From assembly GCF_003710865.1 (NCBI RefSeq), contig NZ_RHHO01000012.1:166973-230972 (forward strand): a DNA stretch of 64,000 bases, read 5' to 3'. The notes beneath the pieces were generated by a model. It did no database searches. It saw nothing but the letters and a program-made list of their open reading frames with translations, and was not told the DNA's origin. This document shows, piece after piece, positions 16,729 through 25,124 of this stretch. Every line of letters starts with the position of its first letter. The first letter of the stretch is position 1. A program made the position numbers and the translations under genes. Origin of the DNA: Brevibacillus borstelensis (GTDB taxonomy: Bacteria; Bacillota; Bacilli; Brevibacillales; Brevibacillaceae).

Positions 16729-18342
16729 CTATTTTTGACTGAATTTGAAAATGGAACTAAAGAAGCTGTAGATCGCGTCACCGGCGATAAAGCCGGCTGC
16801 AAGAATGCTCATCGAGCTTTCTGCCTCTTTGCCTTTCAGCTTGAGCACGATGACACGGATCAGAATCCCGACCAGAACCGCCCAACCGGCACCCGGATTC
16901 AGGATAAGCAAACCTGTTGCAAACAAGACGCCAAGCTGACGGCTCGGACCGCCTATAAACTGCAGGATGGCGCCCGGAATAGCCCAGAGAAGCAGTTGTT
17001 TCGCGACTTCAGCGGACGCTCCCGCTTCGATCGTCTTCACATAGACGGCGTCCACTGGCGGGACAAGCCCACTGGCAAAGAAGCCTTTATAGGTGAACAT
17101 GACCGTGATCAAAGCAACGCCGAATGCAATCATGCCCGTGATGTACTGCTGCTTGCGGCCGTGAAGTTCAAATTCCTTGTCCTGTCCGTTGCCGCGAAGA
17201 ATATAGCCTGTCTTGAGGTCGTACCCCATATCGGCAAAGGCAGGACCGGTCGCTGCACTAAAGCCGACCAGCAGGGCAAGCGCTACCGGCGGAAACCCTG
17301 CCAGCAGCCCGATGATCAAGGTGATCAACGCCACCGCAAACGCCGGGAACCAACCGGAGTGCATCGCGGCAATCCCTACAATCAGCTCGTGCAAATAAGC
17401 GGCAAAAGCGGCGAAGATCAGAAAGCCGATAAACATGCCTGTCGACATTTCTGTCATCAGTCCACCCAAAATCGCGAGGACCAGAGAAATGATCAAATAG
17501 GCCACAAATCCGATTCCGAGTACACGTGTCGTCTGCTTGTCGCTGCGCGTGTACGTTTCCGCAGCTACTTCACTGCCATTTCCACTATCTGTCTTCTTGC
17601 GCTTCAAAATAATCATCGTGACCTGGATCAGCGCCACAACACCGGCACCGATCATGAAGCCGTGCGGGATGAACATCTGGTTTACATCCATTCCAAACAT
17701 TGGTATCGAATACTGGCGAAGCAAGAGCCCGATCCCGAACATGGACAGCGCCCAAATGTTTCCGATGAAAGCAACACCAAACGCCGACATCGAAATGCCG
17801 AGCCAGGAGCCGAGCAAACCGCCCGCCGCACCGACACCGAGCAGAGCGGCACGTTTGCCCCCTTTGTCCCCGGCGATAATGGCTTCCGCAGTAGCTACAC
17901 CTGCCGGCCATGTACCGGACGCAGGGAAGACGCGAGAGTCAAACAATTTATAAAGAAGAGCAGCATCGACAAACATCGCCAGAGCCGCACCGATCAGCAT
18001 CGGCATGATCAATTCTGGTTTTCCCATCACAAACGGAATGCCGATCGGAATCAGCAAGCTGTTGGCCGCCCCGAATGTCGCGGAAGAAATCGAGGTTTGC
18101 ACCAGATTTTGGCGATGGACCGACTTGTACTTGGAAAAGATGGTGATCGGCAGACGCGCGATCAGCATGGCGATAAGCGCACCGATAATGGCCGTATTTG
18201 GAGTAATTCCGAGCGAGGCCACCAGCTGCATCCCGATGACCGCCCCGATAACAGCGGTAACAATATTCAGAATCAACGCAAAAGGTTCAAAAATGGAAGG
18301 GTGTTTTTCCTTTTCACTCTTTCCGTTGTTTATGTTGTTCAT
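16729..18342 (-). CDS. OPT-family oligopeptide transporter
   Basis: 537 residues with about 14 hydrophobic segments and the bacterial OPT organisation: an N-terminal EPFALILNIVTAVIGAVIGMQL, then FPASGTWPAGVATAEAIIAGDKGGKRA near residue 140 (a conserved GTWPAGVATAEAI), and NPGAGWAVLVGILIR near the end. OPT carriers take up small peptides, modified peptides or metal chelates with protons. With DUF917/DUF1177/AroM behind it, the cargo is probably a small amino-acid or peptide derivative. ATG at 18342 with AGGAGGGG; 19 bases separate it from iclR. Confidence 0.9.
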   Translation of the reverse strand: MNNINNGKSEKEKHPSIFEPFALILNIVTAVIGAVIGMQLVASLGITPNTAIIGALIAMLIARLPITIFSKYKSVHRQNLVQTSISSATFGAANSLLIPIGIPFVMGKPELIMPMLIGAALAMFVDAALLYKLFDSRVFPASGTWPAGVATAEAIIAGDKGGKRAALLGVGAAGGLLGSWLGISMSAFGVAFIGNIWALSMFGIGLLLRQYSIPMFGMDVNQMFIPHGFMIGAGVVALIQVTMIILKRKKTDSGNGSEVAAETYTRSDKQTTRVLGIGFVAYLIISLVLAILGGLMTEMSTGMFIGFLIFAAFAAYLHELIVGIAAMHSGWFPAFAVALITLIIGLLAGFPPVALALLVGFSAATGPAFADMGYDLKTGYILRGNGQDKEFELHGRKQQYITGMIAFGVALITVMFTYKGFFASGLVPPVDAVYVKTIEAGASAEVAKQLLLWAIPGAILQFIGGPSRQLGVLFATGLLILNPGAGWAVLVGILIRVIVLKLKGKEAESSMSILAAGFIAGDAIYSFFSSIFKFSQK

Positions 18343-18361
18343 GCAAGTCCCCTCCTTTGTG

Positions 18362-19111
18362 CTAGAAAATGCGTTGCAGTATGGCCTGTACTTCTTGCTG
18401 TGCAGTCCGCAGCTCCCTCAAGGCTTCCGGTACTTTTTGCTCCGGCATGCGATAGTCCGGCCCGGCAATGGTCAGCGATGCCACGACCTGCCTGTCCCCG
18501 GAAAACAGCGGCACCGCGATGCCAAACACCGTATCGGTGTATTCACCTACGGAGTAAGCCCATCCGTCTTCTCTGATCCGTGCCAGGTCCTGCAACAGCT
18601 TCTCCTTGTCATGAATCGTATGTTCTGTTCTTGGCCGCAGCCCCTTTTCGATGATGGCTGATTGGGTGCTGGCCGGCAAGTAAGCCATAATCACTTTGTT
18701 GGAGGCCCCAGCGTACAAAAGCGTCCTGCTGCCGATAGACATCGCGTACTTCACTTGCTGCCTGCTTTCGGCGATCTCCAGACAAATACCCTCCAAGCCA
18801 TCCAGCCAAGTCAAGAAAACGGATTCATTTGTTGCTTCGGCAACCCGTTTCATGACCGGGTAAATCAGCTCGGTTATGTCCAGATTGTCCTTGACAGTGG
18901 ATGCGTACTCCAAAAAGCTAAACCCCAGTTCGTACTTCTTTGTTTTAGGTTCCTGTTTGACAAATCCGTATCGTTCAAACGTAGCCAGCATCCGATACAC
19001 AACAGTGTGGCTAATATTCATTTCCTTGGCCAGTTCACGAACTCCCCATTGCGGTTTTTCCCGGGTAAAGTGTTTGAGTAAATCCAGAGCGTTATCCAGT
19101 GTTTTTAGCAT
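18362..19111 (-). CDS. IclR-family transcriptional regulator
   Basis: 249 residues: an N-terminal winged helix (ALDLLKHFTREKPQWGVRELAKEMNISHTVVYRML split over residues 6-42) and a C-terminal IclR effector domain with YASTVKDNLDITELIYPVM and FGIAVPLFSGDRQVVASLTIAG. It is the first gene of the run that continues into the OPT transporter, so it probably senses the transported compound or its product and controls the cluster. The ribosome site (GGTGG) is weak, which fits low regulator levels. No clear operator found. Confidence 0.85.
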   Translation of the reverse strand: MLKTLDNALDLLKHFTREKPQWGVRELAKEMNISHTVVYRMLATFERYGFVKQEPKTKKYELGFSFLEYASTVKDNLDITELIYPVMKRVAEATNESVFLTWLDGLEGICLEIAESRQQVKYAMSIGSRTLLYAGASNKVIMAYLPASTQSAIIEKGLRPRTEHTIHDKEKLLQDLARIREDGWAYSVGEYTDTVFGIAVPLFSGDRQVVASLTIAGPDYRMPEQKVPEALRELRTAQQEVQAILQRIF

Positions 19112-19351
19112 GCTTGGCCACCTATCGTCTCAAGGTTTTCATAAAATGGAATGCAACCGTTTGCGGTCAGCACTTTGTTTTCCCAAGAGGAGAAAACGGT
19201 GACGACCTTTTTGTTTCTAATAGCGAACCACTGGTTCTCTCATAGTCCGAAAAAAAACGCAGGGAGCAAGATTGCTGACGTTCCGATCACTGAAGATTTT
19301 CCACCCCCGTTGTCAAACAATTTTTTATTATTGCGTTAATTGCAACTATAA
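19112..19351. other. Control region upstream of iclR
   Basis: No gene. It must contain the promoter of the minus-strand cluster. A TTGACA is present on the minus strand near 19314, without a good -10. A short dyad, GCAA-ACGG-TTGC, near 19157-19168 could be an operator but is too short to call. Confidence 0.35.
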
Positions 19352-19390
19352 CAAAAATGGGTCTTTTCCCCCTATGGGAAACGACCCAAA
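19352..19390 (-). terminator. Terminator of the pucR-like gene
   Basis: GGGTC-TTTCCC pairs with GGGAAA-GACCC around loop 19371-19375, with a T5 tract on the minus strand. Confidence 0.8.
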
Positions 19391-19415
19391 AGAATGCGTT
19401 TATTTTTTGGCAGCC

Positions 19416-20969
19416 TCACAAATCCTCAGGATTCGCTGGCAAATCTCTCATTTTCCAAACCCTCATTACCAGATCGAGACGGAACCGCGTTTCCGCATCG
19501 TGCAAATCCACCCCCAAAATTTCCTGTATTCTCTCTAATCGATACAAGACAGAATTCCGGTGGATAAACATCTCTTCTCCTACCTTTTTCGTTTGTCCGC
19601 CTGTTCGCAAAAAGGAATCGAGCGTAGACAGCAGCTCGGTCCCGTATTCGGCGTCGTATTTGGCAAGCGGCTCGATAAACATGCCCGACAGAGCAGTCAG
19701 CGACGGATGGCCCGCTGCATCTTTGAGCAGGTCCTCGACCAAAATGTCCTCGAAGTGGATCACCGATTGTCCCGGACGGACAAGGCGGCCGATTCGCATG
19801 GCCCGTTTTGCTTCGCGGTAGCTGTAGCGAAGATCCTTCATGTGCTCGCGGATACAGCCGATGCCGCAAATCCAGCCGCCTCGCTCCTCCTTCCCGGCTC
19901 CCCAGCCGGCCAATTCCTGGAGATAGTGTACCGCTTCCTCTCGCTGTTTGGAAATCTCCTGCTTGTCGGTATAACAAATCACTGCAATTTGATCATTGAT
20001 CAGGACGCCTTTTCTGGCATGTGGGTCGCCTTGATTCATTTCCTGCAAAAGCCGGAGCAAAGCTTCTTCCTTCCTGGGGTTCGCTTTCCCTGTTTCACTC
20101 GGCTTGAGAACCATCACGTACAGATGACCGCTATGCGATATTCCTACCTGCTTGGCCCGGTGGTGCAGCAATTCTTCCTCACCGGCTGTACCTGACAACA
20201 GCTCTATCAGAAACGACTCCTGTTCCCGCTCCCGCTGAATCTGCAGAGACTGCCGGATCGTAAATTCGATCGCCAGAACGGTAACGGCCTGATCCAGACA
20301 CTGCTGCCCAAAGCGATCGTCTTCCTCGATTTTTTTTGTAATCGCCAGGTAGCCGACGACTCTGTTGCTGACCAGGATGCTCCGCTTTTCCGCGATAAGC
20401 TCTTTCGTAAAATGGACGGTGCTGCTTTCAATCTCTCCCTGCTGGTTCAGCACAGCTACGTCGCAATGAAGCAATTGCCCGACCATCACCACCAGCTCGG
20501 GCGTCCGCCTGTTCAGCACCAACTGCGTGAACTGCTGATTGACCTCCTGCATTCCTCTCATGACGACGACTTGGCGGTTTAAAATATTCTCCATGACCGA
20601 GTGCGTCAGGTCTATATAAGGAGTTTCCGCTGGGACATCAATCAAAGGGATGCGATACAAATCACTTTTTCGCAATGCTTCTTCCGGAATTTCCTGCAAA
20701 AACCGTTTGGTCTTGATCGCGACAGCCGCGCCTCCCACCCGGTGCATCTCTTCCAGCAGACGGCTCAGCCGGTACGGTTCGTTCCGCAGGGCATAACCGG
20801 TTGAAATAATCAGCTCGTTTGGCCGCAGCCAGCCGGTCAGATCGGGAATTTCCATGCTGTCCACATAATAGATTTCATTTTTCAGGCCTTCTATGCCCGC
20901 CATGATTTTTGCCCCTTGAAAAGCAGGCAGCTGCATCAACTGTTCTACGGTAAACGGATCTTTTGCCAC
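19416..20969 (-). CDS. PucR-family transcriptional regulator
   Basis: 517 residues. The N-terminal PucR domain (FTVEQLMQLPAFQGAKIMAG, then NELIISTGYAL) is followed by a central GGDEF-like CdaR region and a C-terminal PucR-type helix-turn-helix: LSTLDSFLRTGGQTKKVGEE and MFIHRNSVLYRLERIQEILG. Family members control purine catabolism or related nitrogen use. Start: GTG at 20969, because AGGGAG lies about 9 bases upstream; a longer frame to 21038 has no ribosome site. It is read in the same direction as the iclR cluster but a terminator separates them. Confidence 0.85.
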   Translation of the reverse strand: MAKDPFTVEQLMQLPAFQGAKIMAGIEGLKNEIYYVDSMEIPDLTGWLRPNELIISTGYALRNEPYRLSRLLEEMHRVGGAAVAIKTKRFLQEIPEEALRKSDLYRIPLIDVPAETPYIDLTHSVMENILNRQVVVMRGMQEVNQQFTQLVLNRRTPELVVMVGQLLHCDVAVLNQQGEIESSTVHFTKELIAEKRSILVSNRVVGYLAITKKIEEDDRFGQQCLDQAVTVLAIEFTIRQSLQIQREREQESFLIELLSGTAGEEELLHHRAKQVGISHSGHLYVMVLKPSETGKANPRKEEALLRLLQEMNQGDPHARKGVLINDQIAVICYTDKQEISKQREEAVHYLQELAGWGAGKEERGGWICGIGCIREHMKDLRYSYREAKRAMRIGRLVRPGQSVIHFEDILVEDLLKDAAGHPSLTALSGMFIEPLAKYDAEYGTELLSTLDSFLRTGGQTKKVGEEMFIHRNSVLYRLERIQEILGVDLHDAETRFRLDLVMRVWKMRDLPANPEDL

Positions 20970-21057
20970 ACGCTTTTGCTCCCTTTTTACGCTCTTGCTA
21001 TCATGATACCCTTTTTGGAGCACGATGAAAAAAGTCAAATGAGAATAAAGAATGCCA

Positions 21058-21086
21058 TTGAAATCAAACGAATAATTATGTATTCT
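21058..21086 (+). promoter_or_regulatory. Promoter of the secreted phosphatase gene
   Basis: TTGAAA (21058-21063), a 17-base spacer, then TATTCT (21081-21086). This gives a leader of about 155 bases. Confidence 0.55.
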
Positions 21087-21122
21087 TTATAAAAGTCAAT
21101 ATTTTCAGACGATGATAGTCGT

Positions 21123-21167
21123 TTACCTGTGGAAGAATCCGTCCACGGGTAGGCGGCTTATTTTTTT
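21123..21167 (+). promoter_or_regulatory. Leader with two competing hairpins and a T7 run
   Basis: Hairpin one: ACCTGTGG with CCACGGGT (21125-21151). Hairpin two: CCGTCC with GGCGG (21139-21156), followed by CTTATTTTTTT. They share CCGTCCACGGG, so only one can form. This looks like an attenuator or riboswitch platform; no known aptamer is recognised. Confidence 0.45.
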
Positions 21168-21248
21168 GAGGAGGTGGAGAGACAAGGGAAACTGCCGTAT
21201 TGCATTTCGTGACATTTGAGAACGTGAGCAGAGAGAGGATGAGGACGA

Positions 21249-22541
21249 ATGTCGATCAAACACACAAAAAGCATGAAATGGGGCTTCTTTGCACTGTTTC
21301 TCTGTTTGGCCCTGGTGAGCGTACAAGCCCCGGCGTGGGCCGCAGAACCGCTCCAACAGCTGCAGGTGCTCGACAAGGGGAAATGGGCGCCGGGAACGTA
21401 CCAGGCTGTGCAAGATTTAATTGATAAGCACGGGGTGAAAAGCCCTTCCTATAATCCGGCAAAAAAGCCTTACGCCGTGTTTGACTGGGACAACACCAGC
21501 ATCATGCACGATACCGAAGAGGCTTTGTTTGTCTATCAAATCAATCATCTCGCATTTAAAATGACCCCGGAGGAGTTTGCCGGCGTCATCCGTACCGGTG
21601 TACCCGCAGGTCCTTTCTCCGACGATTACAAAAACGACGACGGCCAGCCGGTTACACTCGATGACATCGCCGCCGATCTGGCAGCGGACTATACCTTCCT
21701 CTACAATCAGTATAAAGGCATGAAGGGAACCAAATCCCTCGATGAGGTCAAAGCGACCGAGCAGTTTGCCGATTTTCGCGCCAAGCTCTATTTCCTCTAT
21801 GAAGCGATCAATGGCACGCACGGCAGCAGTATCGGCTATCCGTGGGTCCTCTACCTGTTTGCCAACATGACAATCGACGAAGTGCATGCATTGGCCGAAG
21901 CGTCGAACGATGCCAGCCTTGGGATGGCGATCGAGAAAGTTTCGTGGACAAGTCCGAAAGCGCTTTCAGGAAAAGCGGGAGTGATCACGGTGTCGCATAC
22001 GACCGGACTGCGTTTGACTTCTGAGGTCGCCAATTTGATGAACACCTTCCGCTCCAACGGAATCGATGTGTACGTCGTCTCCGCTTCTCTGGAAGAGGTC
22101 GTGCGGGTATTTGCCACCCTGCCCAAATACGGATACAACCTGCCTGCCGAAAACGTCATTGGCATGCGTCTGCAGGTAGAGAACGGGAAGATCAAGCCCG
22201 TGTACGAGAAAAACTATCCTTTCACCGTTCATCATGGGAAAACAGAAGTGATCGAATCGGTGCTGGTCAAAAAATACGGTCATGGTCCGATCTTTATCGC
22301 GGGTGACAGCATCGGGGACTATGAAATGATGACGGAGCTTGACAGCGTGAAGCTGGTGCTGGTCGTGAACCGGGTCAAGGGGGGAACGATCGGACAAGCT
22401 GCCGCCAAGGCTGCGTCGCAAATGGGCAAGAACAATCCGGCATTTGTTCTGCAGGGGCGGGATGAAAATACAGGCATGTGGATTCCTTCGGAGTCTACGG
22501 TCAAGCTGGGGAAAAAGGAAGCGCAACTGCTGGCGGATTAA
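21249..22541 (+). CDS. Secreted HAD-superfamily phosphatase
   Basis: 430 residues. A signal peptide (residues 1-32, ending QAPAWAAEP) sends it outside. The HAD motifs are clear: motif I VFDWDNTSIMHDTEE near residue 78 (DxDxT-like, DWDNT), motif II VVSASLEEVV near residue 275, a lysine in the HHGKTE region, and motif IV IFIAGDSIGDYEMM near residue 345. An insertion between motifs I and II forms the cap. It resembles phosphoserine-phosphatase-like acid hydrolases, so it likely releases phosphate from small organic phosphates outside the cell. It stands alone after a structured leader. Start ATG at 21249 with GAGGACGA upstream. Confidence 0.85.
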   Translation: MSIKHTKSMKWGFFALFLCLALVSVQAPAWAAEPLQQLQVLDKGKWAPGTYQAVQDLIDKHGVKSPSYNPAKKPYAVFDWDNTSIMHDTEEALFVYQINHLAFKMTPEEFAGVIRTGVPAGPFSDDYKNDDGQPVTLDDIAADLAADYTFLYNQYKGMKGTKSLDEVKATEQFADFRAKLYFLYEAINGTHGSSIGYPWVLYLFANMTIDEVHALAEASNDASLGMAIEKVSWTSPKALSGKAGVITVSHTTGLRLTSEVANLMNTFRSNGIDVYVVSASLEEVVRVFATLPKYGYNLPAENVIGMRLQVENGKIKPVYEKNYPFTVHHGKTEVIESVLVKKYGHGPIFIAGDSIGDYEMMTELDSVKLVLVVNRVKGGTIGQAAAKAASQMGKNNPAFVLQGRDENTGMWIPSESTVKLGKKEAQLLAD

Positions 22542-22647
22542 GGCATTTCTGGAATGCGGGGCTATGCATGCATGCTATTGGCTGCATGCATGGTTCCCGC
22601 TTTTTTGTTTGTCTCGTTCGGAAGAACGTTATTTTGTTTGTTTCGGT

Positions 22648-23020
22648 TGGACGGGCTTTGGTGGAGGAGATGAAAAAGGAGAAAACGGCTGCAGGTTCGG
22701 TGGGACACTGCTTTTCAAAGCCCGTCGAAGCCGTTCTGCTCGCCAGAGAAGCCTGTTTCCATTCGGAGCGACTAGCGGAGTCCGGCCCAGCGGAGCGATG
22801 ATCCCGAGGAAACAGAATCGCAACCTATGATTACGCTTCGGAGCTGCGCGCCGTTTTGCGATTCCCTCGGGATCATTGCGGAGCGGACAGTCCACTCTCC
22901 CTTGCAGGACGCAGACCGGAGCGCAGAATGGAAACAGGCTTCTCTCCACTGCAGCCGCTTTACGGGCAGACCGACTAACCATGCAGTCGCTTTAGAATCT
23001 CCAAGTCCAAGCCCTTCGCT
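22648..23020. repeat. Long-hairpin intergenic repeat, copy C (different core)
   Basis: The left frame matches copy A (GGACGGGCTTTGG, GGAGGAGATGAAA, TTCGGTGGGACACTGCTT). The right end carries CAAGCCCTTCGC, like the right frame of A. The core is different: a perfect 20-bp pair, 22745-22764 with 22926-22945, and an inner ATGATCCCGAGG (22798-22809) with CCTCGGGATCAT (22864-22875). GACGGGCTTTG at 22650 also pairs with CAAAGCCCGTC at 22716-22726. It lies immediately after mdh. Confidence 0.8.
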
Positions 23021-23959
23021 TTAATTCAGCGCAGCCATCACATTGCGGACGGAAGCAACCGACTTGTCCAGTGCCGCTTTTTCATCGGCTGTCAGGTCAA
23101 GCTCGATGACTTTTTCAATGCCGTTGCCGCCGAGCAGGGTAGGCACGCCGAGATACAGGTCATGGTAGCCGTATTCGCCCTCTAGATATGCAATCGACGG
23201 GAGAATGCGCTTCTTGTCTTTCAAAATCGCCTCCGCCATTTGGACGATAGATGCAGCCGGAGCGTAGTAGGCCGAACCGTTGCCGAGCAGAGCGACGATC
23301 TCGCCGCCGCCTTTGCGGGTTCTTTCCACGATAGCTTCCAGACGGTCGGCCGGGATCAGCTTGTCGAGTGGAATGCCGCCAGCGTAGGAATAACGGAGCA
23401 GCGGAACCATATCGTCTCCGTGTCCGCCAAGCACGAATCCGCTGACGTCTTCTACGGACACGTTCAGCTCCATCGCCACGAAGGTGCGGAAGCGGGCGGT
23501 ATCAAGGACGCCAGACTGGCCGATAACGCGGTTTTTCGGGAAACCGGATGTTTTGTAGAAGGTATAGGTCATCGCATCTACCGGGTTGGACAAAATGATC
23601 ACGGTCGAATGCGGCGCGTGCTGCTTTACTTGTTCCGCTACAGAGCGCATGATGGCCGCATTGGTGTTGACCAGATCGTCACGGGACATGCCCGGTTTGC
23701 GGGCGATACCCGCTGTGACGATGACCAGATCCGCTCCGGCGATATCCTTGTAGTCGGAGGTTCCGGTAATCGCGGCATCAAAGCCTAGCACAGGGGAAGA
23801 TTCCATCATATCCAGCGCTTTTCCCTTTGTCGGGTTTTCCAACTGAGGGATGTCGACCAATACGATATCACCGAGTTCCTTTTGCGCCAAAATAAACGCG
23901 GTCGTGGCCCCGGTAAAACCGCTGCCGATCACAGCGATTTTTTTCCTTTTGAATGTCAT
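23021..23959 (-). CDS. mdh: Malate dehydrogenase
   Basis: 312 residues. NAD-binding [17 protein letters not shown] at the N-terminus, [16 protein letters not shown] near residue 80 (the Arg pair that reads the second carboxylate and separates malate from lactate dehydrogenase), [21 protein letters not shown] near residue 120, and active-site His in [15 protein letters not shown] near residue 175. It interconverts malate and oxaloacetate in the cytoplasm. ATG at 23959 with GGAGGAGG 7 bases upstream. It lies about 130 bases after eutC on the same strand; citZ and icd, its usual Bacillus partners, are not here. Confidence 0.92.
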   Translation of the reverse strand: MTFKRKKIAVIGSGFTGATTAFILAQKELGDIVLVDIPQLENPTKGKALDMMESSPVLGFDAAITGTSDYKDIAGADLVIVTAGIARKPGMSRDDLVNTNAAIMRSVAEQVKQHAPHSTVIILSNPVDAMTYTFYKTSGFPKNRVIGQSGVLDTARFRTFVAMELNVSVEDVSGFVLGGHGDDMVPLLRYSYAGGIPLDKLIPADRLEAIVERTRKGGGEIVALLGNGSAYYAPAASIVQMAEAILKDKKRILPSIAYLEGEYGYHDLYLGVPTLLGGNGIEKVIELDLTADEKAALDKSVASVRNVMAALN

Positions 23960-24088
23960 GTTGAATCCTCCTCCAATCCTGTTCATAGTTTAGAGTTGAT
24001 CGTTAACGCCTTATAGTTTGTAGTTTGTTCGTTTATAGTTCACTGTTCTTTGTTCTTTGTTCTTTGCTCGCTGTTCATCGTCCTTCGA

Positions 24089-25105
24089 CTACAAGACCAG
24101 CTTCACGCCGCTCGCCTTCTGCTCCAGCATCTTGCTCAAAATCGTTCCGATATGAGCCCCCGCCTCTACAGGAGACGTACCCTGACGATGAATGTTGGAG
24201 ATCACGGTGCGCTCGGACTCGACCATCCCTTTGCGCGGGCGATAGCACATGTAGGCGCTCATGGAGTTGGCCGTGACCAGTCCCGGACGTTCCCCGATCA
24301 GCATCACCAATACCTCTGGCTGCAAAATCTCCCCGATGTGGTCCATGCTGGCCACACGTCCCCCCTTTACAAAGAAAGGGGTTCCCCAGCTAAGGCCGTA
24401 GCTTTGCAGGGAATCGTAGAGGGACGGCAGCACATCTCGCAGGTTGGCGTCGACAGCGCTGGCGCTCAGGCCGTCAGAGACGACGATTTGCACCTGCGGC
24501 TTCTTCTGGCAGCGCTCCTCCAGCAGCCGTACGCCTTCGTCATTGATGATCCGCCCCATGTCGGGACGCTTCAAGTAGTTTTCCGTATTGTCGTATTTCG
24601 TCTCCACCGTAAACAAGGAAAACTCCTTGAGTGTCTCCTCGCTTACCTCTCCGTATACGGCATCCACCGCAGCGGCATGGTCGCGGCGCAGCTGGAGCAT
24701 CGTCTTGGTCAACGGCCTGACGCCTGCTCTCCATACCCCGATCCGGGCCGGTGTGCTGGCCAGAAGCTCCTGCATGCCTTCCCTGTATTTCGGATTGGGC
24801 ACCTGAGAAATTCGTTCAGGCTCTGTTGACGCATTGAGTCCAGCACCTTCACCGGAATGTGCTTGGGAAAAGGCTGTGGAAGCTGCTGCTGCCGAAGCGG
24901 ACGCAAGCGCCTCTGTTCCTGTCGGCTGGTTTGCCGTTTGCCGGTTGCTGGCTTCCTGAGCCGCCGTTTGCTCTCCTGCCGCCGCAATCCCTGCATGACT
25001 TGCCCCCGAAGCTTGCGACTTCGCGCTGCCCGATCCCATCTCGCCCAGCTTCTTTTCCAATTGCTCAAGAACCTTGTCGACTAAAAAGTCTAGCTGTCGT
25101 TCCAT
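24089..25105 (-). CDS. eutC: Ethanolamine ammonia-lyase light chain
   Basis: 338 residues, longer than the usual 290-300. The conserved body runs from about residue 105 (STPARIGVWRAGVRPLTKTML) through VVSDGLSASAVDANL (near 210), the cobalamin-contacting part, to ERPGLVTANSMSAYMCYRP near the end. The N-terminal helix (MERQLDFLVDKVLEQLEKKL) fits a microcompartment targeting peptide; it is joined by an Ala/Gln/Ser-rich linker (residues 25-90). With EutB it forms the B12-dependent enzyme making acetaldehyde and ammonia. Last eut gene; RBS GGAGGTG, ATG at 25105. Confidence 0.92.
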   Translation of the reverse strand: MERQLDFLVDKVLEQLEKKLGEMGSGSAKSQASGASHAGIAAAGEQTAAQEASNRQTANQPTGTEALASASAAAASTAFSQAHSGEGAGLNASTEPERISQVPNPKYREGMQELLASTPARIGVWRAGVRPLTKTMLQLRRDHAAAVDAVYGEVSEETLKEFSLFTVETKYDNTENYLKRPDMGRIINDEGVRLLEERCQKKPQVQIVVSDGLSASAVDANLRDVLPSLYDSLQSYGLSWGTPFFVKGGRVASMDHIGEILQPEVLVMLIGERPGLVTANSMSAYMCYRPRKGMVESERTVISNIHRQGTSPVEAGAHIGTILSKMLEQKASGVKLVL

Positions 25106-25124
25106 CCGTCCTCACCTCCATTCC

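Noticed and set aside
16717..18576. 619-residue plus-strand open frame
   Set aside because: Highly charged, membrane-free translation of the complement of the OPT transporter; no ribosome site, crosses two genes.
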